Source: Kitasatospora phosalacinea
Lineage (GTDB): Bacteria; Actinomycetota; Actinomycetes; Streptomycetales; Streptomycetaceae
Direction: 5' to 3'
Length of the DNA: 64,000 nt
Assembly (NCBI RefSeq): GCF_030268885.1
Contig: NZ_BSSA01000020.1
Coordinates: 81,993 to 145,992 of the forward strand
Of this stretch, positions 18,785 through 26,949 are shown piece after piece. The position numbers and the translations under genes were made by a program. Below the pieces are notes generated by a model. The model was not told where the DNA came from. It saw only the letters and a program-made list of their open reading frames with translations, and did no database searches. Every line of letters starts with the position of its first letter. Within the stretch, counting starts at the first letter, position 1.

Positions 18785-19569
18785 GCAGCACCCTGCCGTC
18801 CGACTCGGCCTGCTACGTCTACGGCATCGTCCCGGCCGACGCCACCGCGCCGGAGGGGGTGGTCGGCGTCGGCGACCTGCCCGGGCCGGTCGTTCCGGTG
18901 CGGCACCGGGAACTGGCCGCCCTGGTCAGCGAGATCGATCCCCGCCGCCCGCTCGGCACGCCCCAGGACCTGATCGGCCACGCCCGGGTGCTGGACGCGG
19001 TGGCGGCCGCGGGCACGCCCGTCCTGCCGTTCCGGTTCGGCGCGGTGGTCCGGGACGCGACGGCCGTCACCGACGAACTGCTCGCCCCGCAGCAGGAGCG
19101 CTTCCTGACCGCGCTGGAGGGGCTGGAGGGCCTCGCCCAGTTCACCGTCCGCGGCACGTACCGGCAGGACCGGGTGCTGCGCGAGATCCTCGACCAGCGG
19201 CCCGATGTCGCCCGGCTCCGGGAGGAGATCGCCACGCTCTCCGAGGACGCCTCCCGCTACCAGCGGATCCGGCTCGGCGAACTCGTCTCCGAGGAGCTCA
19301 CCGCCCGGGCGCAGGCCGACGCCGACGAACTGGCGGCGCAGCTCGGTCCGCTCGCCGCGGCCACCGCCCGCGGCGACTCCTCCGCCGACCAGCCGGTGAA
19401 CGCCTCCTTCCTGGTCGCCGAGGACGGGCGGGAGGAGTTCGAACGCGCCGCGGACGGGCTCGCCGCCACCTGGGAGGGCCGGATCGACCTCCGGCTGCTC
19501 GGCCCGCTGGCCCCGTACGACTTCGCCTCCCAACTCGTCGACGCCCAAGGACGCGGCTCATGGGACTGA
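18781..19569 (+). CDS. gvpF: gas vesicle protein GvpF (GvpL/GvpF family)
   Basis: 262-residue accessory protein that is essential for vesicle assembly in studied systems, where it contacts GvpA. The GvpL/F family start ACYVYGIVPAD, the middle HARVLDAVAAAGTPVLPFRFG near 72-92 and the end VNASFLVAEDGREEFERAAD near 205-224 are recognisable. The first 185 residues form an N-terminal alpha/beta domain and a helical region. It overlaps gvpA by 4 bases and gvpG by 10. A second family member, gvpL, is at 20905. Confidence 0.92.
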   Translation: MSSTLPSDSACYVYGIVPADATAPEGVVGVGDLPGPVVPVRHRELAALVSEIDPRRPLGTPQDLIGHARVLDAVAAAGTPVLPFRFGAVVRDATAVTDELLAPQQERFLTALEGLEGLAQFTVRGTYRQDRVLREILDQRPDVARLREEIATLSEDASRYQRIRLGELVSEELTARAQADADELAAQLGPLAAATARGDSSADQPVNASFLVAEDGREEFERAADGLAATWEGRIDLRLLGPLAPYDFASQLVDAQGRGSWD

Positions 19570-19802
19570 TCACCGGCCTGTTCACCCTGCCGCTCGCGCC
19601 GGTCCGCGGCGTCGTGTGGGTGGCCGAGCGGCTGTACGAGCAGGCGTGGCAGGAACTGAACGACCCGGCGGCCGTCCGCCGCCAGCTGATGGAGGTCCAA
19701 GCCGCCCGGGAGGCCGGCACGATCAGCGAGGAGGACGCGGCGGCCCGGGAGGCCGAACTGGTACGGCGGCTGGTGCCGCCGAGCGAGGGTTGGGAGGTGT
19801 GA
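19560..19802 (+). CDS. gvpG: gas vesicle protein GvpG
   Basis: 80-residue helical protein with the GvpG pattern: a hydrophobic start MGLITGLFTLPLAPVRGVVW, then a coiled-coil-prone helix (QAWQELNDPAAVRRQLMEVQ; REAGTISEEDAAAREAELV). Length is normal for the family. It is required for assembly in other gvp systems. Its ATG lies inside the last codons of gvpF, so translation is coupled. Confidence 0.9.
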   Translation: MGLITGLFTLPLAPVRGVVWVAERLYEQAWQELNDPAAVRRQLMEVQAAREAGTISEEDAAAREAELVRRLVPPSEGWEV

Positions 19803-19805
19803 GCC

Positions 19806-20474
19806 GTGCCCGAGTCACGCACCCGCCGCCCGGACGACCGTCCGAAGCGCGGCTCGTCCACCGGCGCGCCGCGACGGCGGCCCGCACGCGACCCCGAAGC
19901 GGAGCCACGGCCCCGCCGCCGGGCCGCCGACGCCGAGGAGCGGCCCGACACCGACGCACTGGAACGCGAACGGGCGGAACCGCCACGACGACGGCGCCGG
20001 CCCCCGGACGAGGGCGAGCCGCGCGGCGCACCGGCCCGGCGGCGCCGCGCCCCCCGGCGCGACGAGCCCGAGCCCGAGCCCGAGGACGCGGGGCCGGAGG
20101 AAGAGGAGGTCGAGCCGGAGGAGGACGAGCCCGAGGAGGAGCCGGAAGAGGACGAGGAGGACGAGGAGGAGCCGGAAGAGGACGAGGAGGAGGACGAGGA
20201 GCGTCCCCGGATCGACGCCGCCGGGGCCGCCCGTCGGGCCGCCGCCCAGGTGCGGGCGATGACCGGCCGCAGCCCGGAGGGCGTCACCGCGGTGGAGCGG
20301 ACCGAGGACGGCTGGCGGATCGGCATCGAGGTGGTGGAGAGCCGCCGGATCCCCGACTCCACCGACATCCTGGCCCTCTACCGGGTCGACCTCGCCCCGG
20401 ACGGCGACCTGCTCGCCTACCGCCGGGAGAGCCGCTACCACCGCGGCCGGTTCCCCGAGGAGGAGGAGCAGTGA
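19806..20474 (+). CDS. gvpO: gas vesicle protein GvpO with long charged N-terminus
   Basis: 222 residues. The conserved GvpO domain is the last 85 residues (AARRAAAQVRAMTGRSPEGV; ERTEDGWRIGIEVVESRRIP; DILALYRVDLAPDGDLLAYR). The first 135 residues are an Arg/Pro/Glu-rich disordered arm ending in a 45-residue Glu/Asp block. GvpO is an assembly or regulatory factor in haloarchaea. In many Streptomyces clusters gvpO comes before gvpA, while here it stands between gvpG and gvpJ. The GTG start lies 3 bases after gvpG. Confidence 0.88.
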   Translation: MPESRTRRPDDRPKRGSSTGAPRRRPARDPEAEPRPRRRAADAEERPDTDALERERAEPPRRRRRPPDEGEPRGAPARRRRAPRRDEPEPEPEDAGPEEEEVEPEEDEPEEEPEEDEEDEEEPEEDEEEDEERPRIDAAGAARRAAAQVRAMTGRSPEGVTAVERTEDGWRIGIEVVESRRIPDSTDILALYRVDLAPDGDLLAYRRESRYHRGRFPEEEEQ

Positions 20475-20908
20475 GCACCCCGACCCCGTGGCGCGGCAAC
20501 GGCGCGGCGCCCGCGTACCCCGGGACCTCCGCCGCGCCGCAGCCCGCCAACCTGGCCGACCTGCTCGAACGCGTGCTGGACAAGGGCATCGTGATCGCCG
20601 GGGACATCCGGATCAACCTGCTGGACATCGAACTGCTCACGATCCGGATCCGGCTGCTGATCGCCTCGGTCGACCGGGCCCGCGAGATGGGCATCGACTG
20701 GTGGGAGCACGACCCCACGCTCTCCTCCGGCGACCGCCGCCGCGACCTCGCCGCCGAGAACCGCCGCCTGCGCGAACGGCTCGGCGAACTGGAGGCCGCC
20801 CGCTCGAAGGAGGACGCCGGGGAGGCCGACGCCGACGCCGGGCCGGGGGCGGCGGAGCCGCCCCCGGCCCGGAAGGGCACCGGCACCCGCCCGCGGAGGA
20901 CGTCATGA
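20471..20908 (+). CDS. gvpJ: gas vesicle protein GvpJ (GvpA-like minor protein)
   Basis: 145 residues with a GvpA/GvpJ core at about 25-80 (NLADLLERVLDKGIVIAGDI, LLDIELLTIRIRLLIASVDR). The hallmark DWWEHDPTLSS follows, then a coiled-coil segment (LAAENRRLRERLGELEAARS). This tail separates GvpJ from GvpA. It is a minor component thought to act at vesicle tips in other systems. GTGA overlap with gvpO; ATGA overlap with gvpL. Confidence 0.9.
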   Translation: MSTPTPWRGNGAAPAYPGTSAAPQPANLADLLERVLDKGIVIAGDIRINLLDIELLTIRIRLLIASVDRAREMGIDWWEHDPTLSSGDRRRDLAAENRRLRERLGELEAARSKEDAGEADADAGPGAAEPPPARKGTGTRPRRTS

Positions 20909-21699
20909 CCCACACCTGGCTGTACGCGGTGGCCCCGGCGGGCCCCGACCCGCTCCCGCCGGACCTCCCCGGGGGCGTCGCCGACGAGGGCCCGCGGACG
21001 GTCACGGCCGACGGGCTGCTCGCGGTCGTCGGCTCGGTGCCCACCCCGGACTTCGACAGCGACACCCTACAGCGCCACCTCGGCGAACCCCAGTGGCTCG
21101 AACGCACCGCGCGTGCCCACCACCGGGTGGTCTCCGCGCTCGGCGGCCGGGCCCTCCCGGTCCGCTACGGCACGGTGTACCGCGACGACGACCGGGTCCG
21201 CGCCCTGCTGACGGCGCACGCCGACGGCTTCCGGGCCGCCCTCGCGGGCATCGCCGACCGCACCGAGTGGGGCGTCAAGGCGTACCAGGACCGGACGGAC
21301 CCGGACGAGGGGGACGAGGAGGACGGCGCGCCGGAGGACCGTCCGGGCACCGCCTACCTGCTGCGCCGCCGCTCCGCCCGCGACCGGGCCGACCGCGCGC
21401 TGGCGGACGCCGCCGAACGCGCCCGGCAGGTCCACCGGACCCTGGCCGGACTCGCCGACCGCAGCACCGAGCACCCGCCGCAGCCCCCGGAGGCGACCGG
21501 CGTCCGCGACCCGATGCTGCTCAACGGCGCCTACCTGGTGCACCGTTCGCGGGCCGCGGAGTTCGCCCGCGCGGTCACCGGCCTCCAGCGCCTGCACGGC
21601 CCCGTGCTGCGGGTGGAACTCACCGGGCCCTGGCCCCCGTACTCCTTCGCCGACCTGCCGATCGGGCCGTCCGGGCCGTCCGGGGGCGACGCGGAATGA
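20905..21699 (+). CDS. gvpL: gas vesicle protein GvpL (GvpL/GvpF family)
   Basis: 264-residue second GvpL/F-family member. The start WLYAVAPAG, the middle HHRVVSALGGRALPVRYGTV near 73-92, MLLNGAYLVHRSRAAEFARA near 205-224 and the end GPWPPYSFADLP mark the family. It has a charged Asp/Glu loop (DPDEGDEEDGAPEDRPG) absent from gvpF. In other organisms GvpL bridges many accessory Gvp proteins. It overlaps both neighbours by four bases. Confidence 0.91.
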   Translation: MTHTWLYAVAPAGPDPLPPDLPGGVADEGPRTVTADGLLAVVGSVPTPDFDSDTLQRHLGEPQWLERTARAHHRVVSALGGRALPVRYGTVYRDDDRVRALLTAHADGFRAALAGIADRTEWGVKAYQDRTDPDEGDEEDGAPEDRPGTAYLLRRRSARDRADRALADAAERARQVHRTLAGLADRSTEHPPQPPEATGVRDPMLLNGAYLVHRSRAAEFARAVTGLQRLHGPVLRVELTGPWPPYSFADLPIGPSGPSGGDAE

Positions 21700-21914
21700 G
21701 TGCGTACGACCTCGCCCCCGAGCTGCGGCAGCACGAGGTCGCCCTGGTCGACCTGCTCGACCGGGTGCTGGCCGGCGGGGTGGTGATCGCGGGCGAGATC
21801 ACCCTCTCGATCGCCGACGTCGACCTGGTCCGGATCAGCCTGCGGGCACTGATCGCCTCGGTCAGCTCGCTGGTCGCCGACGGGCCGACCGCCGACGGGG
21901 GAGCGGGGCCGTGA
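21696..21914 (+). CDS. gvpS: short GvpA/GvpJ-family minor gas vesicle protein (GvpS)
   Basis: 72 residues, essentially a bare GvpA-like core: VALVDLLDRVLAGGVVIAGE, SIADVDLVRISLRALIASVS. It is shorter than GvpA and GvpJ of this operon and lacks a charged tail. The position between gvpL and gvpK matches gvpS in Streptomyces clusters. It overlaps gvpL and gvpK by ATGA and GTGA. Confidence 0.85.
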   Translation: MSAYDLAPELRQHEVALVDLLDRVLAGGVVIAGEITLSIADVDLVRISLRALIASVSSLVADGPTADGGAGP

Positions 21915-22198
21915 GCGGCGACCGGCCCCGGCGGGTGGAGCTCGACCCCGAGACGGTCGGACGGGACCTGGCGTCCCTGGTCCTCACGGTGGTCGAACTG
22001 CTCCGGCAGCTGATGGAGCGCCAGGCGCTGCGCCGGATCGACCGGGGCGACCTGGACGAGGAGCAGGTCGAGCAGCTGGGCCTGACCCTGATGGCGCTGG
22101 AGGACCGGATGGCGGAGCTCCGCGAGCACTTCGGCCTCACCCCCGAGGACCTCAACATCGACCTGGGACCGCTCGGCCCGCTGCTCTCCTCCGACTGA
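21911..22198 (+). CDS. gvpK: gas vesicle protein GvpK
   Basis: 95-residue GvpK. The conserved segments are VELDPETVGRDLASLVLTVV, ELLRQLMERQALRRIDRGDL, LGLTLMALEDRMAELREHFG and LTPEDLNIDLGPLG. It is the last gene of the operon and converges with ku after a 15-base gap. GvpK is needed for assembly in studied clusters. Confidence 0.93.
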   Translation: MSGDRPRRVELDPETVGRDLASLVLTVVELLRQLMERQALRRIDRGDLDEEQVEQLGLTLMALEDRMAELREHFGLTPEDLNIDLGPLGPLLSSD

Positions 22199-22213
22199 CG
22201 TCCGGCCCCCCGC

Positions 22214-23290
22214 TCAGGACGCCCTGCCCAGCTTCCGGCGCGGCCGGGCGGCGGCCTTCAGGGCGTACTGGAGCTGGTCGCGCGTCATGGTGGACCGGTG
22301 CGGGACGCCGAGGGCGGCCGCCCGCCGGTACAGCTCGGTCTTGCTGAGCGAGGCGAGGTCCTCCACGGCCTCGGCGGGCTCCGGCGCCTCCCGCCCGGCC
22401 CGCCCACGCTTCGGCGACCCCTTCGACCCGGCAGCCCGGCCGGCTCCCGCCCGGCCCGCTCCGGCCCGTCCGGCCCTCGCACCGCCCGCACTGCCCCCGC
22501 GGGCCGCGCGGGCCTCGTCCAGGCTGCGGCGCAGGACGTCCACCAGGTCGGTGAGTTCGGTGGGTTCGGGCTCGTCGCCGGTGGACAGGGCGACCTCCCG
22601 GCCCTCGGCCTTCGCCTCGACCAGCTCCCGGACCCGCTCCTCGTAGGTGTCGTGGTAGTCCTCCGGGTTCCAGCCGACGGACAGCATCTCGATGAGCTGC
22701 TCCGCGGTGGCCAGCTCGGTCCGATTGAAGTCCCTGCGTCGGTCGGGCAGGTCGGGGACCTCCTGCTGCGGGTCGCGCAGTTCGTCGGCCCAGTGCATGG
22801 TGCGCAGCTCCAGCAGCCCGTCGGCGGAGTCGACCGCGGTCAGGTACTCCTTGCCGCGCATCGCGAACACGGCGATGCCCGCCCGGTGGGAGTGGGCGAG
22901 CGCCTCCACCAGGAGCTGGTAGACCTTGGCGGTCGCCGGGTCGGCGGGGCCCAGGTAGTAGGTCTTGTCGAAGAAGACCGGGTCGATCTCCGCGAGGTCG
23001 GCGAAACCGCCGATCTCGATCGTCCGGGAGCGCCCGGGGGAGAGTTCCTCCAGCTCGGCGGGCTCCACGACGACGTACTGGCCCTCCGCGAGCTCGTAGC
23101 CCTTGACCACGTCCTCGAACGGCACCTCCTCGCCGGTGCGCTCGTTCACCCGCCGCAGCCGCACCCGGTCGGTGGTGCCGCGCTGCAACTGGTGGAAGCG
23201 CACCGCGTGCGACTCGGTCGCCGGGTACAGCGCCACCGGCAGGCTCACCAGCCCGAACGTCAGGGTTCCCTTCCACACCGCCTTGGCCAT
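22214..23290 (-). CDS. ku: Ku protein, non-homologous end joining
   Basis: 358-residue bacterial Ku that binds DNA double-strand ends as a homodimer and recruits ligases. The canonical start AVWKGTLTFGLVSLPVALYP, EIDPVFFDKTYYLGPA near 100 and YEERVRELVEAKAEGREVAL near 225 are present. The core is about 255 residues. The extra tail holds Ala/Gly/Arg-rich repeats and a SAP-like end (LSKTELYRRAAALGVPHRST), known in long actinobacterial Ku proteins. The ATG at 23290 is used although an in-frame GTG lies three codons upstream. Confidence 0.95.
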   Translation of the reverse strand: MAKAVWKGTLTFGLVSLPVALYPATESHAVRFHQLQRGTTDRVRLRRVNERTGEEVPFEDVVKGYELAEGQYVVVEPAELEELSPGRSRTIEIGGFADLAEIDPVFFDKTYYLGPADPATAKVYQLLVEALAHSHRAGIAVFAMRGKEYLTAVDSADGLLELRTMHWADELRDPQQEVPDLPDRRRDFNRTELATAEQLIEMLSVGWNPEDYHDTYEERVRELVEAKAEGREVALSTGDEPEPTELTDLVDVLRRSLDEARAARGGSAGGARAGRAGAGRAGAGRAAGSKGSPKRGRAGREAPEPAEAVEDLASLSKTELYRRAAALGVPHRSTMTRDQLQYALKAAARPRRKLGRAS

Positions 23291-23333
23291 CGTGCTCACC
23301 TTTCCCTCCGCCGCCTCGGCACGTGTCGCGCGG

Positions 23334-23359
23334 CTGCCCGATCCGGCCCGTGTCCACAC
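23334..23359 (-). promoter_or_regulatory. SigB-like promoter before ku
   Basis: Minus strand: GTGT, 16 bases, GGGCAG, 43 bases before the ku ATG. Confidence 0.45.
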
Positions 23360-23436
23360 CAGGGTCCGGCCGCGGGCGCCGGTCCGCACCCGGTCGGCCC
23401 CGCGGGACGGGCCTCCCGCGGGGCCGCGCGCGGGAC

Positions 23437-24045
23437 TCACGCGGCGCCGGAGCGGACCAGGGCGGCGGCCAGGACGGCGTACTGCTGCGGCGGCACCAGG
23501 CGGGCCAGCCCCTCGGGCGTGCCGGGCAGGCCCAGGCTCCGCGCCGCCCGGCAGGCCCGGGCGTCGAAGGACGGGCGCAGCCACGGCCACACCGCCTGGG
23601 CCTCGCGGCAGAAGACGTCCGCGCCGACCGGGCCGATCCGCGGCACCTCCCGCAGCAGGCCGCGCAGCGCCCCCGGATCGCCGTCCGCCTCCGCCGCCAT
23701 CCGGCGCAGGTCGCCGCGCCAGCGCTCCAGCACCAGCCGGGCCCCGTCGCCGAGCGCGGTGGCGGTGCTCTCGTCGTACCGGACGTAGTGGGCCCGGCCC
23801 AGGGCGTCCACCCGGTCCTGCCAGGGGGCGTCGGCCATCGCCCGCGGGGTGCGCAGCCCGGCCCGGGACAGCTCCCGGGCGGCCGCGACGGCCGTGGCGG
23901 CCCTGATCCGGACCGCGCTCAGCACCGTCAGCACCAGCAGCCGGTACAGCGGCGAGGGCCGGTCGCGCAGCGTGATCCCGGCCTCCTGCGCGTACGTCCG
24001 GCCGTGCTCCGCCAGCAGTTCGGACGTGGTCGTCTCCACCGTCAT
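23437..24045 (-). CDS. HhH-GPD/endonuclease III-like protein
   Basis: 202 residues, helical. The pattern YRLLVLTVLSAVRIRAATAV near 35-55 corresponds to the first helices of endonuclease III-like proteins. LLREVPRIGPVGADVFCREA near 128-147 is the helix-hairpin-helix; the following WPWLRPSFDARA may hold the catalytic aspartate. No C-terminal 4Fe-4S cysteine loop is seen. It is shorter than classical glycosylases, so activity is uncertain. It lies between ku and the ATP ligase, which fits a repair role. Confidence 0.75.
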   Translation of the reverse strand: MTVETTTSELLAEHGRTYAQEAGITLRDRPSPLYRLLVLTVLSAVRIRAATAVAAARELSRAGLRTPRAMADAPWQDRVDALGRAHYVRYDESTATALGDGARLVLERWRGDLRRMAAEADGDPGALRGLLREVPRIGPVGADVFCREAQAVWPWLRPSFDARACRAARSLGLPGTPEGLARLVPPQQYAVLAAALVRSGAA

Positions 24046-24090
24046 CGCCCCGCACCTCGCCTTCCGCGCGTATCACCCCCGCCACCGCGC

Positions 24091-24115
24091 CTGCCCGGAT
24101 CCGCACCCGGCACGC
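24091..24115 (-). promoter_or_regulatory. SigB-like promoter before HhH gene
   Basis: Minus strand: GCGT, 15 bases, GGGCAG, 45 bases before the ATG at 24045. Only 5 bases separate it from the divergent ligase promoter. Confidence 0.4.
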
Positions 24116-24120
24116 GGGAC

Positions 24121-24146
24121 GTGTCGGCCCGACCCCGGCCGGGTAG
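24121..24146 (+). promoter_or_regulatory. SigB-like promoter before ATP ligase operon
   Basis: GTGT, 16 bases, GGGTAG, 32 bases before the ATG at 24179. Confidence 0.55.
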
Positions 24147-24178
24147 ACGCCGGGGCCCGGCCGGGAGGAGGCAGGACG

Positions 24179-25141
24179 ATGCCCGGAACGGACGCCCGCG
24201 GGCCCGAGCAGCCGATGCTCGCCACCCTCAGTGACCGCCGCACCTTCGACGCCGACATGCTGTTCGAACGGAAGCTGGACGGCGTGCGGGCCCTCGCGGT
24301 CCGCGACGGCGGCCCGGTCCGGCTGCTGTCCCGCACCGGGCGGGACCTGGGCCCGACCTACCCGGAGGTCGTGGCCGCCCTCGCCGCCCAGCCGGTCCGG
24401 GACTTCACCGTCGACGGCGAGATCACCGCCGTCCGCGGCGGACGCAGCGACTTCGCCCTGCTCCAGCAGCGCATGCAGCTCACCCGCGCCGAGGACGTCC
24501 GGGCCAGCCCCGTCACCGTCCGCTACTACCTGTTCGACCTGCTGCGCCTGGACGGCCGCGACACCACCGCGCTGCCGCTGCGCAGCCGCAAGTCCCTGCT
24601 GCGCCGGGCACTGGAGTTCCGCGCCCCGCTGCACTACACCACCCACCGGGTCGGACGGGACGGCCGCGAGCTGCTCGCCGCGGCCTGCGCACGCGGCTGG
24701 GAGGGGCTGATCGCCAAACGGGCCGACGGCCGCTACCGGCGCGGGCGCTCCCCGGACTGGCTCAAGCTCAAGTGCGCGGCCGACCAGGAACTGGTGATCG
24801 GCGGCTTCACCGAGCCGGCCGGCAGCCGGGTCGGCTTCGGCGCCCTGCTGGTCGGCCACTACCAGGACGGGCGGCTCCGGTACGCGGGCAAGGTCGGCAC
24901 CGGCTACGACACCCCGACCCTGCACGCCCTGCGGGCCCGGCTGGAGCAACTGGAGCAGGAGCGCCCGCCGTTCGCCGACCGGGTCCGGGAGCCGGGCGCG
25001 CACTGGGCGCGCCCCGAACTGGTCGCGCAGATCGCCTTCACCGAGTGGACCAGGGCCGGGCGGCTGCGCCACCCGCGCTACCTGGGCCTGCGCGAGGACA
25101 AGCGGCCCACCGAGGTGGTCCGGGAACGGAGCACGCCATGA
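24179..25141 (+). CDS. ATP-dependent DNA ligase (stand-alone LigD-type ligase domain)
   Basis: 320-residue ligase that seals DNA ends with ATP. The nucleotidyl-lysine motif I is FERKLDGVRAL near 30-40. Later motifs are RTGRDLGPTYPE, FTVDGEITAV (III), VRYYLFDLLRLDG (IIIa), WEGLIAKRADGRY (IV) and DWLKLKC (V). The OB domain follows from about 205 (ELVIGGFTEPAGSRVGFGAL). It corresponds to the ligase module of LigD without polymerase or nuclease parts. Its stop overlaps the polymerase gene by ATGA, so the two LigD modules are made as separate proteins. Confidence 0.93.
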   Translation: MPGTDARGPEQPMLATLSDRRTFDADMLFERKLDGVRALAVRDGGPVRLLSRTGRDLGPTYPEVVAALAAQPVRDFTVDGEITAVRGGRSDFALLQQRMQLTRAEDVRASPVTVRYYLFDLLRLDGRDTTALPLRSRKSLLRRALEFRAPLHYTTHRVGRDGRELLAAACARGWEGLIAKRADGRYRRGRSPDWLKLKCAADQELVIGGFTEPAGSRVGFGALLVGHYQDGRLRYAGKVGTGYDTPTLHALRARLEQLEQERPPFADRVREPGAHWARPELVAQIAFTEWTRAGRLRHPRYLGLREDKRPTEVVRERSTP

Positions 25142-26040
25142 CCACCGTCGAGATCCGGGCCAGCGGCCGGATCGTCCAGCTCAAGCGCGCCGACAAGGAA
25201 CTGTTCCCGGCGGACGGCCTCACCAAGGCCGACCTCGCCGCGCACTACCGCCGCGTCGCCCGGCGCATCCTGCCGCAGCTGCGCGACCGTCCGCTGATGC
25301 TGGAGCGCTACCCCGACGGCATCGACGGCCCCCGGCTCGTCCAGAAGGACACCCCCGAGCACTTCCCGGAGTGGATCCGGCGCGCCGAACTGCCCAAGGC
25401 GGGCGGCACGGTGCGCTACCCCGTCTGCGACGACCTGGCCACCCTGCTCCACCTGGTCGGGCAGGCGTGCGTCACCCCGCACCGCTGGCTCGCCAAGGCC
25501 GACCGGCCCGACCACCCCGACCTGATGGTCCTCGACCTCGACCCGGCGGGCGAGGACTTCGAACCCGTCCGGGAGGCGGCCGTCCTGGCGCACGGGCTGT
25601 TCGCCGAACTCGGCCTCCCCGCCGACCTGATGACCACCGGCTCGCGCGGACTGCACCTGCTGGTCCGGCTCGACCGCAGCGCCTCCTTCGACGAGGTCCG
25701 GGCCTTCGCCCGGGACGCCGCCGAGCTGCTCGCCCGCCGCCACCCCGGCCTGGTCACCACCGAGGCCCGCAAGGCGGCCCGCCGGGGGCGGCTCTACCTC
25801 GACGTCCAGCGCAACGCCTACGGCCAGAACGCCGTCACCCCGTACGCGGTCCGCGCCCTGCCCGGCGCGCCGGTCGCCACCCCGCTGGCCCTCGACGAAC
25901 TGGACGACCCCGACCTCACCGCCCGGCGCTGGACCCTCGCCACCACGGCGGAACGCCTGCAGGCCCCCGACCCGTGGCGGGGCGCCGCCCGCCGGGTCCG
26001 CTCGCTGGACGCCGCGCGCCGCCGCCTCGAACGGCTCTGA
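25138..26040 (+). CDS. LigD-type polymerase domain protein (archaeo-eukaryotic primase family)
   Basis: 300-residue NHEJ polymerase that fills gaps and adds nucleotides at breaks. The catalytic DxD is in MVLDLDPAGEDF near 135, the GSRGLHLLVRLDR motif near 163-175, and the third metal region in GRLYLDVQRNAYGQNAVTPY near 215-235. The N-terminal KELFPADGLTKADLAAHYRR is typical. No ligase or 3'-phosphoesterase module is attached. It is co-translated with the ligase and opposite ku, forming one repair locus. Confidence 0.93.
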   Translation: MTTVEIRASGRIVQLKRADKELFPADGLTKADLAAHYRRVARRILPQLRDRPLMLERYPDGIDGPRLVQKDTPEHFPEWIRRAELPKAGGTVRYPVCDDLATLLHLVGQACVTPHRWLAKADRPDHPDLMVLDLDPAGEDFEPVREAAVLAHGLFAELGLPADLMTTGSRGLHLLVRLDRSASFDEVRAFARDAAELLARRHPGLVTTEARKAARRGRLYLDVQRNAYGQNAVTPYAVRALPGAPVATPLALDELDDPDLTARRWTLATTAERLQAPDPWRGAARRVRSLDAARRRLERL

Positions 26041-26052
26041 CCGCGCGGCCGG

Positions 26053-26088
26053 GGGAGCCGGGCCCTCGTCGGGAGCCGGGCCCTCGTC
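26053..26088. repeat. perfect 18-bp tandem duplication
   Basis: GGGAGCCGGGCCCTCGTC occurs twice head to tail between the convergent polymerase and DUF1206 genes. Each copy contains the palindrome GGGCCC, so it may help transcription stop. Confidence 0.6.
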
Positions 26089-26101
26089 ACCCGGCGGGGG
26101 T

Positions 26102-26905
26102 TCAGAACCGGCGCCAGCGCGCCGAGGCGAAGGAGAACACGCCGTACAGGACCAGCCCGGCGGCCACCGCCACCAGCAGCCACGGGCCCGCCGCGCTGTC
26201 GGCGAAGGAGCGCAGGGTGTCGTCCATGCCCCGGGCCCGCCCGGGGTCGAAGCGGACGGCCGCCACCACGACGAACGCCCCGGCGGCCGCGTACACCGCG
26301 CCGCGGGCCACGTTGCCGGAGATGCCCGTCCCGGTCACCGCGGTCCGGGTGCGCGGGTCCATCGACGCGGTGTCGAGCTTGCGCAGGAAGCGCCGCTGCA
26401 GGGCGCGGACCGCGATCGCCGCGCCGACGCCCGCCAGCACCAGCCCGGCCACGCCCACCAGCCAGCGGCCGCCGGGCCAGCCCAGCGTGGTGGCCGTCCA
26501 GTCCTTGGAGGCGGAGTCGCTGTCCGAGCCGCCGCCGGAGCCCGCCGCGTACGAGGCCGTTCCCCAGGCCACGAAGCCGTAGAACACCGCCCGCCCGGCC
26601 GACAGCAGCCGCGAGCCGGTCTTCTTCCGCCCGGCCTCGCCGAACACCGCCGTCGAGGCCCGCCACAGCGCCATCCCGACGAAGCCGACCGCCAGCGCCC
26701 ACAGCAGCACCGTGCCGAACGGCTGCTCCGCGACCTGGTGCAGCGCCCCCTGCCGGTCGGCGTCCTCCCCGCCCGCCCCGAAGGCGATCCGCAGGGCCAG
26801 CACCCCGACCAGGGCGTACACCACGCCCCGGGCCACGAAGCCCGTCCGGCCCGCGGCCGTCGTCACCCGGCCCAGCCGGGCGTCCTCACGCGGGTTCCCG
26901 TCCAT
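26102..26905 (-). CDS. DUF1206 membrane protein
   Basis: 267-residue integral membrane protein. It shows the three internal repeats typical of DUF1206, each with a GxxARGVVYALVG-like motif: FVARGVVYALVGVLALR near 22, SAGRAVFYGFVAWGTA near 103 and NVARGAVYAAAGAFVVV near 198. About six TM helices are predicted. AGGAGGAGGA precedes the ATG. Function is unknown; family members often sit in stress loci of actinobacteria. Confidence 0.85.
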   Translation of the reverse strand: MDGNPREDARLGRVTTAAGRTGFVARGVVYALVGVLALRIAFGAGGEDADRQGALHQVAEQPFGTVLLWALAVGFVGMALWRASTAVFGEAGRKKTGSRLLSAGRAVFYGFVAWGTASYAAGSGGGSDSDSASKDWTATTLGWPGGRWLVGVAGLVLAGVGAAIAVRALQRRFLRKLDTASMDPRTRTAVTGTGISGNVARGAVYAAAGAFVVVAAVRFDPGRARGMDDTLRSFADSAAGPWLLVAVAAGLVLYGVFSFASARWRRF

Positions 26906-26949
26906 CGACGTCCTCCTCCTCGTTCCTTCGTACGGTTCTCGCGGGCCGC

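Noticed and set aside
24780..26582. Alternative-frame open frames over the ligase and polymerase genes
   Set aside because: Arg/Pro-rich composition typical of out-of-frame reading; the true frames carry ligase and primase motifs.
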